Positions 52,808 through 62,128 of a DNA stretch of 64,000 bases are shown here, one piece after another (position 1 is the stretch's first letter; every line of letters starts with the position of its first letter). Position numbers and translations under genes: made by a program. The notes under the pieces were generated by a model. That model worked only from the letters and a program-made list of their open reading frames with translations, did no database searches and was not told the DNA's origin. The stretch is from Nocardia aurea (GTDB lineage Bacteria; Actinomycetota; Actinomycetes; Mycobacteriales; Mycobacteriaceae): NCBI RefSeq assembly GCF_003123685.1, contig NZ_QCYJ01000003.1:1-64000 (forward strand), written 5' to 3'.

Positions 52808-53803
52808 ATGTTCCACACGCGCTTCCGTCATCGCTTCACCCTCACCGCCGCAACGACTCTCACGGTCCTGGCCGCCGCCTGCGGCTCGGACGCTGCCCAC
52901 GGGCCGATCGAAACCGCCTACTCGCTACCCGGCGATCGCGTCTATCCCGAGGGCATCGCGGCCGATCCCCGTACCGGAGACACCTACGTCGGCTCCTACA
53001 GCACCGGCGCGATCTACCGCGCGACCTCCGCGGCCACCACGGCCGAAGTCTTCTTGCCCGAAGGCGCCGACGGCCGTCGCACCGCGAACGGCCTGGAGGT
53101 CGACCGCGCCGGTCGGCTGTGGGTGACCGACTCGACCGCGGGCGTCACCGTCTACGACATCACCAACCGCGCCCTGCTCGCCCGCTTCGACGTTCCGGGC
53201 TCGGCCCCGCGGTTCGTCAACGATCTCGCCGTCGCCACCGATGGCACCGCCTATCTGACCGACTCGGTCCGCGGTGTCGTCTACCGGGTCACTCCGCAAC
53301 AATTGGACGAGGCCATCGCACGCGGCACCCGGACCGATCTGTCGGTGGGATTCGACCTGAGTGGGATGCTGACGCCCCGTGATCCCGGCGCGTTCAACCT
53401 CAACGGGATCGTGGTGGACCCCGTCGGGGACTATCTACTCGTCGTCGACATGATCCCGGGCGAGCTGTACCGCATTACTCTCGCGCCCGATGTCGTCGCT
53501 CCGATCCACAAAGTCGTGCTGCGCGGCGGCGACCTCACCCACGGCGACGGCCTGGACTTACAGGGCAACACGCTCCGGGTGGCCCAGAACACGATCAACA
53601 CGATCAGCCGATGGTCGATCACGGACAACGGCGCGACCGCGACCCGCACCGACGCGCTCACCGACCCCGCGTTGAAGATCCCGACCACCCTGGTCCGCCT
53701 CGCCGACCGCACACTGGTCGTCGCCTCCCAATTCGATCGTGGCGGGCCCATGGGACCGGGTACGCCGACGACCTTCGAGATCGTCACCGTCGACGGCATC
53801 TGA
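52808..53803 (+). CDS. SMP-30/gluconolactonase-like lipoprotein
   Basis: A 331-residue exported six-bladed beta-propeller. Signal peptide with lipobox VLAAAC (Cys about 22). Blades carry the repeating pattern YPEGIAADPRTGDTYVGSYS, NGLEVDRAGRLWVTDST, FVNDLAVATDGTAYLTDSVR, NLNGIVVDPVGDYLLVVDM, and GDGLDLQGNTLRVAQN. Acidic/Asn residues for a calcium site are present. Predicted lactonase or binding protein on the cell surface. Under the divergent MarR regulator. Confidence 0.88.
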   Translation: MFHTRFRHRFTLTAATTLTVLAAACGSDAAHGPIETAYSLPGDRVYPEGIAADPRTGDTYVGSYSTGAIYRATSAATTAEVFLPEGADGRRTANGLEVDRAGRLWVTDSTAGVTVYDITNRALLARFDVPGSAPRFVNDLAVATDGTAYLTDSVRGVVYRVTPQQLDEAIARGTRTDLSVGFDLSGMLTPRDPGAFNLNGIVVDPVGDYLLVVDMIPGELYRITLAPDVVAPIHKVVLRGGDLTHGDGLDLQGNTLRVAQNTINTISRWSITDNGATATRTDALTDPALKIPTTLVRLADRTLVVASQFDRGGPMGPGTPTTFEIVTVDGI

Positions 53804-53815
53804 GCATGTCTGCTC
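53802..53815 (+). terminator. Short stem-loop at the end of the lipoprotein gene
   Basis: Five-base arms GAGCA and TGCTC around TGTC, overlapping the stop codon. Weak. Confidence 0.3.
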
Positions 53816-53939
53816 GTCGTGCTGCCTGCGACTCGCGAACCGAACCGCCGTTGCCGCACCGAGAATCGCTCGATCGGCGCTACGTCGGCGGATGCGGAGG
53901 GGCGAAAAGTTTCGGGGCAGACGTATCGGCGGCCGATGA

Positions 53940-55001
<1,062 letters not shown>

Positions 55002-55273
55002 CGCGAGTCGGCGGCGAAGCGGCACGGCAGCGCTCGAGATGCGGCGGCCGTGCCGGCTGAGGCGCCCCGACCGTGGCTCGTGCGGGGCGTTGCCGGTTCG
55101 CCGCACGCCTCGCAACTCTGCTGAGCGACAACGACTTCCGGGACGCGCGACACAGTCACCGAGACGCGGGTAGGAATCCCACCCGGCGATGACCGGTGTG
55201 TGATTGTCCGCTGCGGCAGAGATGCCGATTCATCGAGCTGAACGGAGGCTCGACGCGGGTCGTTTGGATCGGC
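55002..55273. other. Intergenic region before the biosynthetic operon
   Basis: No gene seen; leads into the SARP operator. Confidence 0.4.
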
Positions 55274-55304
55274 TCGAGGTCCGCTCGAGGTCCACGCCTA
55301 GGTA
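55274..55304 (+). promoter_or_regulatory. SARP operator and promoter of the biosynthetic operon
   Basis: Two identical heptamers TCGAGGT (55274-55280 and 55285-55291) are separated by CCGC, an 11-base period. Seven bases later comes a minus-10-like TAGGTA (55299-55304). This is the arrangement known for SARP activators (ActII-ORF4, DnrI types), which bind TCGAG-containing direct repeats placed about 8 bases before the minus-10 and replace a minus-35 element. No good minus-35 is visible. The first gene starts 20 bases after the minus-10. A SARP gene starts at 63815. Confidence 0.75.
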
Positions 55305-55323
55305 AGCGGCCCAGAGTCGAGAC

Positions 55324-56298
55324 ATGTCGTCGTCTCTCGCTCCGATCCCCACTCGTCACGGCGCCGCGCCGACGCGGCGCGTGCTGGCGATGTTCCCCGG
55401 CCAGGGGGCGCAACGACCCGGAATGGCCGCGTGGCTGATCGAGCGGCACCCGGCGGCCGCGCGACTGTTCGCCCTGGCCGACGAAGTGCTGGACATGCCG
55501 CTGACCGAATTGTGCACCTTCGCCGACGCCGAGCAGCTCACTCCGACCGAAATCGCCCAACCCGCCGTGGCGGTGACTTCCCTGGCGATCTACGAGGTTC
55601 TGCGCACGGCCGGAGTCGAGCCACACATCGTGGCAGGACACAGTCTCGGTGAATTCCCGGCCCTGGTCGCGGCCGGGGTACTCCACCCTGTCGACGCGTT
55701 GCGGCTCGTCGGGGTGCGCGGCAGATTGATGGCCGAGGTGGCCCGGCGGACACCGGGGGCGATGATTGCGGTCTCCGGACTCGCGGTGCACCTGCTCGAG
55801 GACATCTGCGCCGACGTGAACGGTGTCGTCGAGATCGCCAACCACAACGAGCCGCGTCAATCGGTGCTGTCGGGCGAACGGCGCGCGGTACTGGACGCGG
55901 CGCGAGCGGCCAGGTTCGCCGGTGCCGACCGAACGGTCGAGTTGCGAGTCGGCGCGCCGTTCCATTGCACGCTCATGCGTGAGATCGAAGACGAATTCGC
56001 CTCGGCGACAGCCGATGTGGTGTTCGCCGATCCGGTCCTACCGCTGATCAGCTCGGTCACCGCGACCGTGGTCGAGGGTGGACAACAGGCGCGCGAACTC
56101 CTGCGCGGACAACCGGCCGCCCGGGTGCGCTGGGTGGATGTGCTCACCACCGCCGATGGCATGGGCGTCACCGACTACCTGGAGGTCGGCCCGGGCCGAG
56201 TGCTGAGCGGGCTCGTCGGCCGCACCGTGAGCGCCGCCACGGTGCGCAGCACCAACGACAGTCGGCGCTTGACCGCCGTGACACGGGCTTATCGCTGA
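55324..56298 (+). CDS. Malonyl-CoA:ACP acyltransferase-like protein
   Basis: A 324-residue FabD-like acyltransferase. Motifs: AMFPGQGAQRPGM (GQGxQ oxyanion), the nucleophile IVAGHSLGEFPALVAAGVL with Ser about 106, the GAMIAVSGL strand, EIANHNEPRQSVLSG and APFHCTLM with the catalytic His. The malonyl-selecting Arg after the GHSxGE motif (about 30 residues on) fits MRGRLM-like VGVRGRLMAEVARR. It should load extender units onto the ACP of the next gene. First gene of the operon, directly behind the SARP operator. Confidence 0.88.
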   Translation: MSSSLAPIPTRHGAAPTRRVLAMFPGQGAQRPGMAAWLIERHPAAARLFALADEVLDMPLTELCTFADAEQLTPTEIAQPAVAVTSLAIYEVLRTAGVEPHIVAGHSLGEFPALVAAGVLHPVDALRLVGVRGRLMAEVARRTPGAMIAVSGLAVHLLEDICADVNGVVEIANHNEPRQSVLSGERRAVLDAARAARFAGADRTVELRVGAPFHCTLMREIEDEFASATADVVFADPVLPLISSVTATVVEGGQQARELLRGQPAARVRWVDVLTTADGMGVTDYLEVGPGRVLSGLVGRTVSAATVRSTNDSRRLTAVTRAYR

Positions 56299-56333
56299 AA
56301 TCCGAATTCCGACAACCGATAAGGAGAGATCGC

Positions 56334-56771
56334 ATGACCGGTACCGCCGAAGAACTCACAGCTGTGGTCATCACGTCCATCGCGGACGCGATCGGACTGG
56401 AAGAAGACGAGATCCACCGAGAGTCCACCTTGATCGATGAACTCGGCGCGGAATCGATCGACATGCTCGATGTCATGTTCCGCATCCACCGGGACACCGA
56501 GGTGGCGATCTCGGTCACCGATGTCGCCGATCTGCTGCAAGGCGGCATACCCGACGACGAGTTCGGGGACGAGAACGAGATCGTGACAGAGGTGGGGCTG
56601 GCCCACCTCGAAAAGGTGCTGCCGCAATTCGACCGCGATTCGCTGACCGGTCCACTGCGCGGTGACCAGGTACTCGGCCTGGTCACGGTCGGCAATCTGA
56701 TCGATCTGGTGCATTTGCTCGCGGCCCGGCAGCGCGAGGCCGAGCACGCGGCGGCGGGAGCGCCTCGTTGA
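56334..56771 (+). CDS. Acyl carrier protein with an internal insertion
   Basis: A 145-residue carrier protein, much longer than the usual 80. The phosphopantetheine site is GAESIDMLDVMFRIH with Ser41. Helix 3 region AISVTDVADLLQ is followed by about 45 extra acidic residues (PDDEFGDENEIVTEVGLAHL, EKVLPQFDRDS) and then by a second helix-3/4-like ending LVTVGNLIDLVHLLA. So the carrier fold seems split by an insert between helices 2-3 and 4. AAGGAGAGA upstream of ATG 56334. Carrier for the two ketosynthases that follow. Confidence 0.85.
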   Translation: MTGTAEELTAVVITSIADAIGLEEDEIHRESTLIDELGAESIDMLDVMFRIHRDTEVAISVTDVADLLQGGIPDDEFGDENEIVTEVGLAHLEKVLPQFDRDSLTGPLRGDQVLGLVTVGNLIDLVHLLAARQREAEHAAAGAPR

Positions 56772-56799
56772 GTCGCGCCGTATTCGTCGGGGACAGCGC

Positions 56800-58065
56800 A
56801 TGAGACGAGTTGTCATCACCGGGATGGGCGCGGTGACGCCACTGGGCATCGACGCCCCGACCACCTGGGCGAATATGATCGCCGGCCGCAGCGGCATCAG
56901 TCGGTTGAGAACCTTCGACTGCACCACCTTCCCGGTGCGGATCGCCGGTCAGGTACCCGACCACTTCGACCCGGCGGTCGCGGTGTCTCCGCGTGCCGAC
57001 CGGCGTTGGGTCAATCGCCCGGGACTCTTCGGGCTGGCGGCGGTGACCGAGGCATTGCGCGATGCCGGGTTGGACGAGGAGATCCCGTACGACTCGGACC
57101 GGCGCGGAGTCGCGATGGGGGCCAGCGCGGGACGGCCGAGCGTCGACCTGCTGCTGCGTATCGCGGGTGCCCGGACTCGATCGGGAACCGGAGACGCCTT
57201 CGTCACCCAGGCGCCGAGTCAGGTGATGACCGGTAACCAGAACGTCCCACTCAACGCGATGGCGCGTCTGCTCGGGGCCCACGGTCCGATGGTCGGAATC
57301 CACACCGCGTGTGCGGGTTCCGGACACGCGATCGGCGAGGCGTTTCGGCTGGTCCAGGAGGGGGACGCCGATCTGATGGTGGCGGGCGGCTACGACTCGC
57401 TGACCGCGTGGGCGGACATCATCGGCTTCGGCGTGCTCGGCGCGCTGACCGACAAATACAACGACAGGCCGCAGGCAGGCTCGCGTCCGTTCGACGCACA
57501 CCGGTCGGGATTCGTGCTCGGAGAGGGGGCGGGGGCCTTCGTGCTGGAGGACCTGGAATCGGCGCGCGCTCGCGGCGCGCGCCCGCACGGGGAGATCCTG
57601 GGGTTCTCCTCCACCCTGAACGCCTGGCGGATCACCGATTCGCCACCCGACGGTGCTGGCGCCACCGAGGCGATGGAGGCGGCGATCGCCGAATCCGGTG
57701 TGGGTACAGCGGGTATCGACTACATCGTGGCCCACGGCACCGGGACGCCGGGCAACGACCTCTCCGAAACCCGGGCCATCAAAAAGGTTTTCGGCGATCA
57801 TGCCTACCGACTCGTGGTCAGTTCGCCCAAGTCCATGGCGGGCCATCTCACCGCGGCCTCGGCGGCGTTGAACGTGATCGCCGGACTCGGTGCGATTCGC
57901 GAGTCGATCGTGCCGCCGACGACCAATCTCGACACTCCGGACCGGGCACTGGATCTGGACTATGTGCCCCACATCGCCCGTGCGATGCCGGTGCGGGCGG
58001 TCGTGGTCAACGCCCTGGCCTTCGGTGGTTCTAACACCAGTCTCGTCATCGGAAGGGCCGCTTGA
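56800..58065 (+). CDS. Beta-ketoacyl-ACP synthase II-type ketosynthase (active, KS-alpha)
   Basis: A 421-residue FabF/KS-alpha homologue. The active-site triad is intact: Cys171 in HTACAGSGHAIG, His312 in VAHGTGTPGND and His349 in SPKSMAGHLTAAS, with Lys344. N-terminal GMGAVTPLGIDAPTTWANMI and C-terminal VNALAFGGSNTSLVI are typical. It should perform decarboxylative Claisen condensation on ACP-bound chains. The stop overlaps the next ketosynthase gene by one base, so the two are made in equal amounts, as in KS-alpha/chain-length-factor heterodimers. Confidence 0.92.
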   Translation: MRRVVITGMGAVTPLGIDAPTTWANMIAGRSGISRLRTFDCTTFPVRIAGQVPDHFDPAVAVSPRADRRWVNRPGLFGLAAVTEALRDAGLDEEIPYDSDRRGVAMGASAGRPSVDLLLRIAGARTRSGTGDAFVTQAPSQVMTGNQNVPLNAMARLLGAHGPMVGIHTACAGSGHAIGEAFRLVQEGDADLMVAGGYDSLTAWADIIGFGVLGALTDKYNDRPQAGSRPFDAHRSGFVLGEGAGAFVLEDLESARARGARPHGEILGFSSTLNAWRITDSPPDGAGATEAMEAAIAESGVGTAGIDYIVAHGTGTPGNDLSETRAIKKVFGDHAYRLVVSSPKSMAGHLTAASAALNVIAGLGAIRESIVPPTTNLDTPDRALDLDYVPHIARAMPVRAVVVNALAFGGSNTSLVIGRAA

Positions 58066-59345
58066 TGAGGCGTGTGATGATCACCGGAATAGGGTTCGTG
58101 ACGGCCTTCGGCGAAAGTGTCACCGCGACCTGGGAGGCGTTGACCGCCGGTCGCAGCGCCGTGGGCCCGTTGCGCGCTTACGACACAGGGCCGCTGCGCA
58201 CCCGGATCGGCGCGGAAGCAACCGATTTCGACCCGGCGCGATTCATGTCGGCACGCACGATGCGGATGTCGACTCGCGGTGACCGATTCGGCATCGCCGC
58301 GGCACGGCTCGCCCTCGGCGACGCGGGACTGGACAAGGACGCACTGGGCATCCGCACCGGGCTGTATCTGGGCGGCAACAAAGACGTCTGCGATCTCGAT
58401 CCGCTGATCGCAGGCATCGTCGGCATCCGGGATGTGGACGGGGAATCGAGTATCCGGATGATAGGGGAGCTCGCGCCGTCGGTGATCCCGCCGCTGATCT
58501 ATGTGGAGGGGTTGCAGAGCGCCGTGTGTTTCCACGTGTCGTTGATGTTCGGCATACGAGGTCTCAACGCCTATTACGCGGGGGCCGCCGACGCGGGAGC
58601 CACCGCGATAGGCCGGGCCATGCGCACGGTGCGCCGCGGCGAGGCGGACATAGCGGTGGCGGGCGGCTGCGACGATGCCACCACGTGGTGGGCCATGTCG
58701 AAGATGGACGGCCTCGGACTGCTGACGACACACAATGAACTGGTTCAGCGGGCGTGTCGTCCCTTCGACCACGACCACAGCGGCGCGGTACTCGGCGACG
58801 GGGGTGTCGTCCTCGTTCTGGAAGAACGCGAGCACGCCCGCGCACGTGGCGCCCGGTGCTACGCCGAGGTGACCGGTTTCGGCATGGGCAACGAATCGGT
58901 GCGCGCGCCGGGCAGTTCCGCCGACGGCCGCGGCCTGGTTCGGGCGATCGATCGAGCGCGTACCGACGCGCGGGCGGTCGATGGTGTCGGGACCGTCGAT
59001 CAGGTGGTCGCGCATGGATCGGGAACGCCGCTGGGCGACATCTCCGAAATGCGGGCACTGCGAACGGCTCTCGGGTCCGATGTCGACCGCGCGCAGATCA
59101 CGAGTCCGAAACCCCAGACCGGTCATCTCCTCGGCGCCGCGGGCGCGTTGAACGTCGCCGTGGCCGCGCTGTCGCTCTACAGCGGCGTCATCGCGCCGAC
59201 GTCGAACTTCGAGAAACCCGCTGTCGATTGCGATCTCGACGTCGTGGCGGGCGAGGCCAGGGAGTCCGCGCCGGGCAACGCTCTCGCGTTGGCACGCGGG
59301 CTAGAGGGCCAGGCCGTCGCGATCGGGCTGACCACAGCGAGTTGA
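58065..59345 (+). CDS. Ketosynthase homologue without active-site Cys (chain-length-factor-like)
   Basis: A 426-residue ketosynthase fold protein. Where active enzymes have TACAxG it reads GAADAGATAIG, so Ala175 replaces the nucleophile. The two histidines are kept (AHGSGTPLGD, SPKPQTGHLLGAAG). Classical chain length factors carry Gln in this position, so the Ala variant is different. Coupled to the active ketosynthase by a TGATG overlap. Probably the partner that fixes chain length or produces starter by decarboxylation. Confidence 0.88.
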   Translation: MRRVMITGIGFVTAFGESVTATWEALTAGRSAVGPLRAYDTGPLRTRIGAEATDFDPARFMSARTMRMSTRGDRFGIAAARLALGDAGLDKDALGIRTGLYLGGNKDVCDLDPLIAGIVGIRDVDGESSIRMIGELAPSVIPPLIYVEGLQSAVCFHVSLMFGIRGLNAYYAGAADAGATAIGRAMRTVRRGEADIAVAGGCDDATTWWAMSKMDGLGLLTTHNELVQRACRPFDHDHSGAVLGDGGVVLVLEEREHARARGARCYAEVTGFGMGNESVRAPGSSADGRGLVRAIDRARTDARAVDGVGTVDQVVAHGSGTPLGDISEMRALRTALGSDVDRAQITSPKPQTGHLLGAAGALNVAVAALSLYSGVIAPTSNFEKPAVDCDLDVVAGEARESAPGNALALARGLEGQAVAIGLTTAS

Positions 59346-59359
59346 AAGGACAGACATCA

Positions 59360-60490
59360 ATGCCGACCACCTCATCCGATACCCGTCATGTTTCGGTGCT
59401 GGCCACCGGGGCGTACCTGCCGGGGGATCCGATCGACAACGCCGCGCTGACCGCGCTGTGCGGTGCGCTGCCGCCCGATGTCCTCGACGAGATCCAGGTA
59501 CGGACCAGACACTGGATCATCGACCCGGCGACCGGTGAACATCGGACCGGCACCGCGGATATGGCGGTCGCGGCGGCCCGACAGGCGCTGCGACGTGCCC
59601 GTGTCGACGCGGCCGAAGTCGACCTGCTCGTCATGTCGACCGCCAGTCCCGAGTTCCCGCTGCCGGCCGCCGTGACCTATGTGCAGGAGAAACTCGGGCT
59701 GGAACAATGCGCTGCCATCGAATTTCGCGCGGGCTGCGTCGGGGCCGTACAGGGGCTGGACTACGCGCGGAGGCTACTGGCAGACGGCAGCTACCGCACC
59801 GCCGTCGTGATCGGCGCCGAATCGATCTCCCCGCTGTTCGCTCCGATGTTCCTCGGCCAGGACCCGGCGAAACTGCGTATGCGTGACCTGCTCACGATCT
59901 ATACCTTCGGCGACGGCGCCGGTGCCCAGGTGCTGCGTGCGGGGGAGTCGGGAAGTGCCGACGTCGCAGCGGAATTCACGTTCGCGACCCGGTGTATGGG
60001 TGGTGCTCGTAAACCCGGTATGCAGATCATCGGCGGCGGGACGGACGCACCGGCCGCGGTCCAGGTGCGCCGCAAGCGGCTCGTCGAGATGAAACTCGAT
60101 GTGTCGGGCACCCAGAAGTTCGGGCCGCGTGTCTTCGCGGAGGCCATGGTGGATATGTTCGCCCGTTCGGGTTCGGCCGTGGCCGATATCGACGCCTACG
60201 TGGTGCCCGAGGGCAACGCGGAGTACTTCGCCAAGGAATTCGCCGCCGCCGGAGTCGCGGACGCCGATCGCGCGACCCTGGCCAAACGGATGGTCGAAAA
60301 CCTGGCCGATGTCGGTGCGACCGGGTCCGCGGCGGTGCCGCTGGCCCTGGACGCTGGCTGGGTCAGCGGGCGCGTACAACCGGGTGACACTGTCATGCTG
60401 CTGGCGATCGAGGCCAGCCGATATCTGTACGCGGGCCTCACCATGACCTGGGAGGCCCCGACGCCGGATGGAGCTGCCGGTGTCTCCTGA
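59360..60490 (+). CDS. KAS III-like protein with altered catalytic residues
   Basis: A 376-residue FabH-fold protein. N-terminal GAYLPGDPIDNAAL and the nucleophile EFRAGCVGAVQGLDYA with Cys126 are conserved. At the His position of the P-H-Q-A-N motif the sequence is VVPEGNAEYF (Glu284), and at the Asn of G-N-T-S it is VGATGSAAVPLAL (Ala320). The long insert GGARKPGMQIIGGGTDAPAA resembles KAS III-like acyltransferases of secondary metabolism. Without His and Asn it should not do normal decarboxylative condensation; acyl transfer (CerJ-like) or starter loading is a possible role. GAAAGGA ribosome-binding site precedes ATG 59360. Confidence 0.85.
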   Translation: MPTTSSDTRHVSVLATGAYLPGDPIDNAALTALCGALPPDVLDEIQVRTRHWIIDPATGEHRTGTADMAVAAARQALRRARVDAAEVDLLVMSTASPEFPLPAAVTYVQEKLGLEQCAAIEFRAGCVGAVQGLDYARRLLADGSYRTAVVIGAESISPLFAPMFLGQDPAKLRMRDLLTIYTFGDGAGAQVLRAGESGSADVAAEFTFATRCMGGARKPGMQIIGGGTDAPAAVQVRRKRLVEMKLDVSGTQKFGPRVFAEAMVDMFARSGSAVADIDAYVVPEGNAEYFAKEFAAAGVADADRATLAKRMVENLADVGATGSAAVPLALDAGWVSGRVQPGDTVMLLAIEASRYLYAGLTMTWEAPTPDGAAGVS

Positions 60491-60920
60491 GCACAACCTC
60501 GAGATCGTGCGGTCGGTCTACGACGGTTTCGTCAACAGGGGCGACACCACGGTCTGCGATCGGCACTATCGAACCGACGTGGTGGATCACCAGGGCCTGC
60601 CGGGAGCACCGGACGGCATCGACGGCGTCAAATACACCATCGCCGGACTGCGCGCCGCCTTCCCCGATCTGCACGTGAGCATCGACGCGTCCAGTGCCCA
60701 CGACGACTATGTCGTCATCCACTGCACCTGGCGCGGAACATTTCTGGGCACCCTGCTCGGTGTGGCGCCGACCGGCGCTCCGGTCGAATTCCGCGGGGTG
60801 GTGGTGTGGCGGCTCGAGGCGGGACGAATGGCCGAGCGCTGGGCGATCGGGGTCGACAACGGGATGATGGAAGCGCTCGGTCTCGGCTTCTTCGGCAAGC
60901 GGCGGAGACAGCGATCATGA
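60468..60920 (+). CDS. SnoaL-like polyketide cyclase-family protein
   Basis: A 150-residue cone-shaped alpha+beta barrel of the SnoaL/nuclear-transport-factor-2 fold. Pattern: NLEIVRSVYDGFVNRGDTTV, CDRHYRTDVVDHQGLPGAPD, GIDGVKYTIAGLRAAFPDLH, DDYVVIHCTWRGTFLGTLLG and AGRMAERWAIGVDNGMMEAL. SnoaL relatives close aromatic rings or hydroxylate polyketides. It overlaps the KAS III-like gene by 23 bases and the next by 4. It may be the only cyclase of this pathway. Confidence 0.85.
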   Translation: MELPVSPEHNLEIVRSVYDGFVNRGDTTVCDRHYRTDVVDHQGLPGAPDGIDGVKYTIAGLRAAFPDLHVSIDASSAHDDYVVIHCTWRGTFLGTLLGVAPTGAPVEFRGVVVWRLEAGRMAERWAIGVDNGMMEALGLGFFGKRRRQRS

Positions 60921-62128
60921 GTGGACGGCCGACTGTACTCATCGCCGGGGGTGGAATCGGCGGACTCGCCGCCGCACTCGCCTTGCAGCGCGTGGGGATC
61001 GCCACCAGGATCTTCGAGCGCGCCGAAGCCCTGCGCGACGGTGGTGCTGGACTGCACATCTGGACCAACGGAACCCTGGCGCTGGATTACCTCGGCGTGC
61101 TCGGATCGGTGCTCGATATCGCCCCCGTGCAGCGGGTCTGCCACTTCGGCACTTGGCGCGGTGAGCTGTTCGGCCGGTGGCCGGTGGCCGATTTCATCGA
61201 CCGTTACGGGACACCGACGGTAGCGATCCAGAGATCGGCCCTGCACGCGATCTTGATGACCGCGCTGGCACAGCGGGAACCGGTGCCGCAGGTCAGGACG
61301 GGCGCGGAGGTCGTCGCGGTCCAGAGCGACGATACCGGCGTGACAGTGGAATTGTCGGACGGAAGTGTGGAACGCGGCGATCTGCTGATCGGTGCGGACG
61401 GTGTACACAGCACGGTGCGCTCGGCGCTGTTCGGCCCGTCGCCCGCGCGTTACAACGGGCATATCGCATGGCGCGGTGTCGCCGAACTGCGGCACGAACT
61501 CATCCCGCCGGGCAGCTTCTACGGATTGTTCGGACCGGGAACGCGTTTCGCCTTCTATGACGTCGCGCCGGGCAAGGTGCACTGGATGAGCGTGGCCAAC
61601 GGTCCCTCGGGCGGACGTGACGACGCCGCGGTGCGGCGGTTGCTGGCCGAGCGCCACCGGGGCTGGATGCCGCCGGTCGAGGACATCCTGGCGGCCACGC
61701 CGGCGAGCGCGATCATCCGCAACGATGTCTTCGACCGGAAACCGGCCAGGTGCTGGGGCCGAGGACGGGTGACCCTGCTCGGCGACGCGGCCCACCCGAT
61801 CACCTTCGACATCGGGCAGGGAGCCTGCCAGGCATTGGAGGACGCGCTCGTGCTCGCCGGTCACCTCGGCGACACGGACGATCCGGTCGCGGCGCTGCGG
61901 TCGTACGAATCCGAACGTCGTAGGCGCACCTCGCCGATGCAGCGAACGGCTTATCTGATCGGGCAGGCGGGCGCCTTCGAACATCCGCTGCTGATCCGCA
62001 CCCGTGAAGCGGTACAACGAGTGGTCTGGCCGATGATCGCGTTCCGGATCGCCGAACGAAACCATATTTCCTACGGCCGACGCTGGCGTGTGCCGGGGGC
62101 GGCCGTCGACAGCGAGACGAGACGATGA
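60917..62128 (+). CDS. FAD-dependent monooxygenase
   Basis: A 403-residue class A flavoprotein monooxygenase. FAD-binding motifs: VLIAGGGIGGLAAALALQRV (GxGxxG), ADGVHSTVRSALFG (DG motif), RVTLLGDAAHPITFDIGQG (GD motif). It resembles salicylate/3-hydroxybenzoate hydroxylases and zeaxanthin-epoxidase-type enzymes acting on small aromatic rings or double bonds. The ATGA overlap couples it to the SnoaL-like gene. Likely introduces a phenolic hydroxyl that the following methyltransferase can methylate. Confidence 0.88.
   Translation: MSGRPTVLIAGGGIGGLAAALALQRVGIATRIFERAEALRDGGAGLHIWTNGTLALDYLGVLGSVLDIAPVQRVCHFGTWRGELFGRWPVADFIDRYGTPTVAIQRSALHAILMTALAQREPVPQVRTGAEVVAVQSDDTGVTVELSDGSVERGDLLIGADGVHSTVRSALFGPSPARYNGHIAWRGVAELRHELIPPGSFYGLFGPGTRFAFYDVAPGKVHWMSVANGPSGGRDDAAVRRLLAERHRGWMPPVEDILAATPASAIIRNDVFDRKPARCWGRGRVTLLGDAAHPITFDIGQGACQALEDALVLAGHLGDTDDPVAALRSYESERRRRTSPMQRTAYLIGQAGAFEHPLLIRTREAVQRVVWPMIAFRIAERNHISYGRRWRVPGAAVDSETRR

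Noticed and set aside
60707..62065. A 452-codon minus-strand frame opposite the FAD monooxygenase
   Set aside because: Shadow of the coding strand; composition Arg/His/Pro-rich, no start signal, no family.
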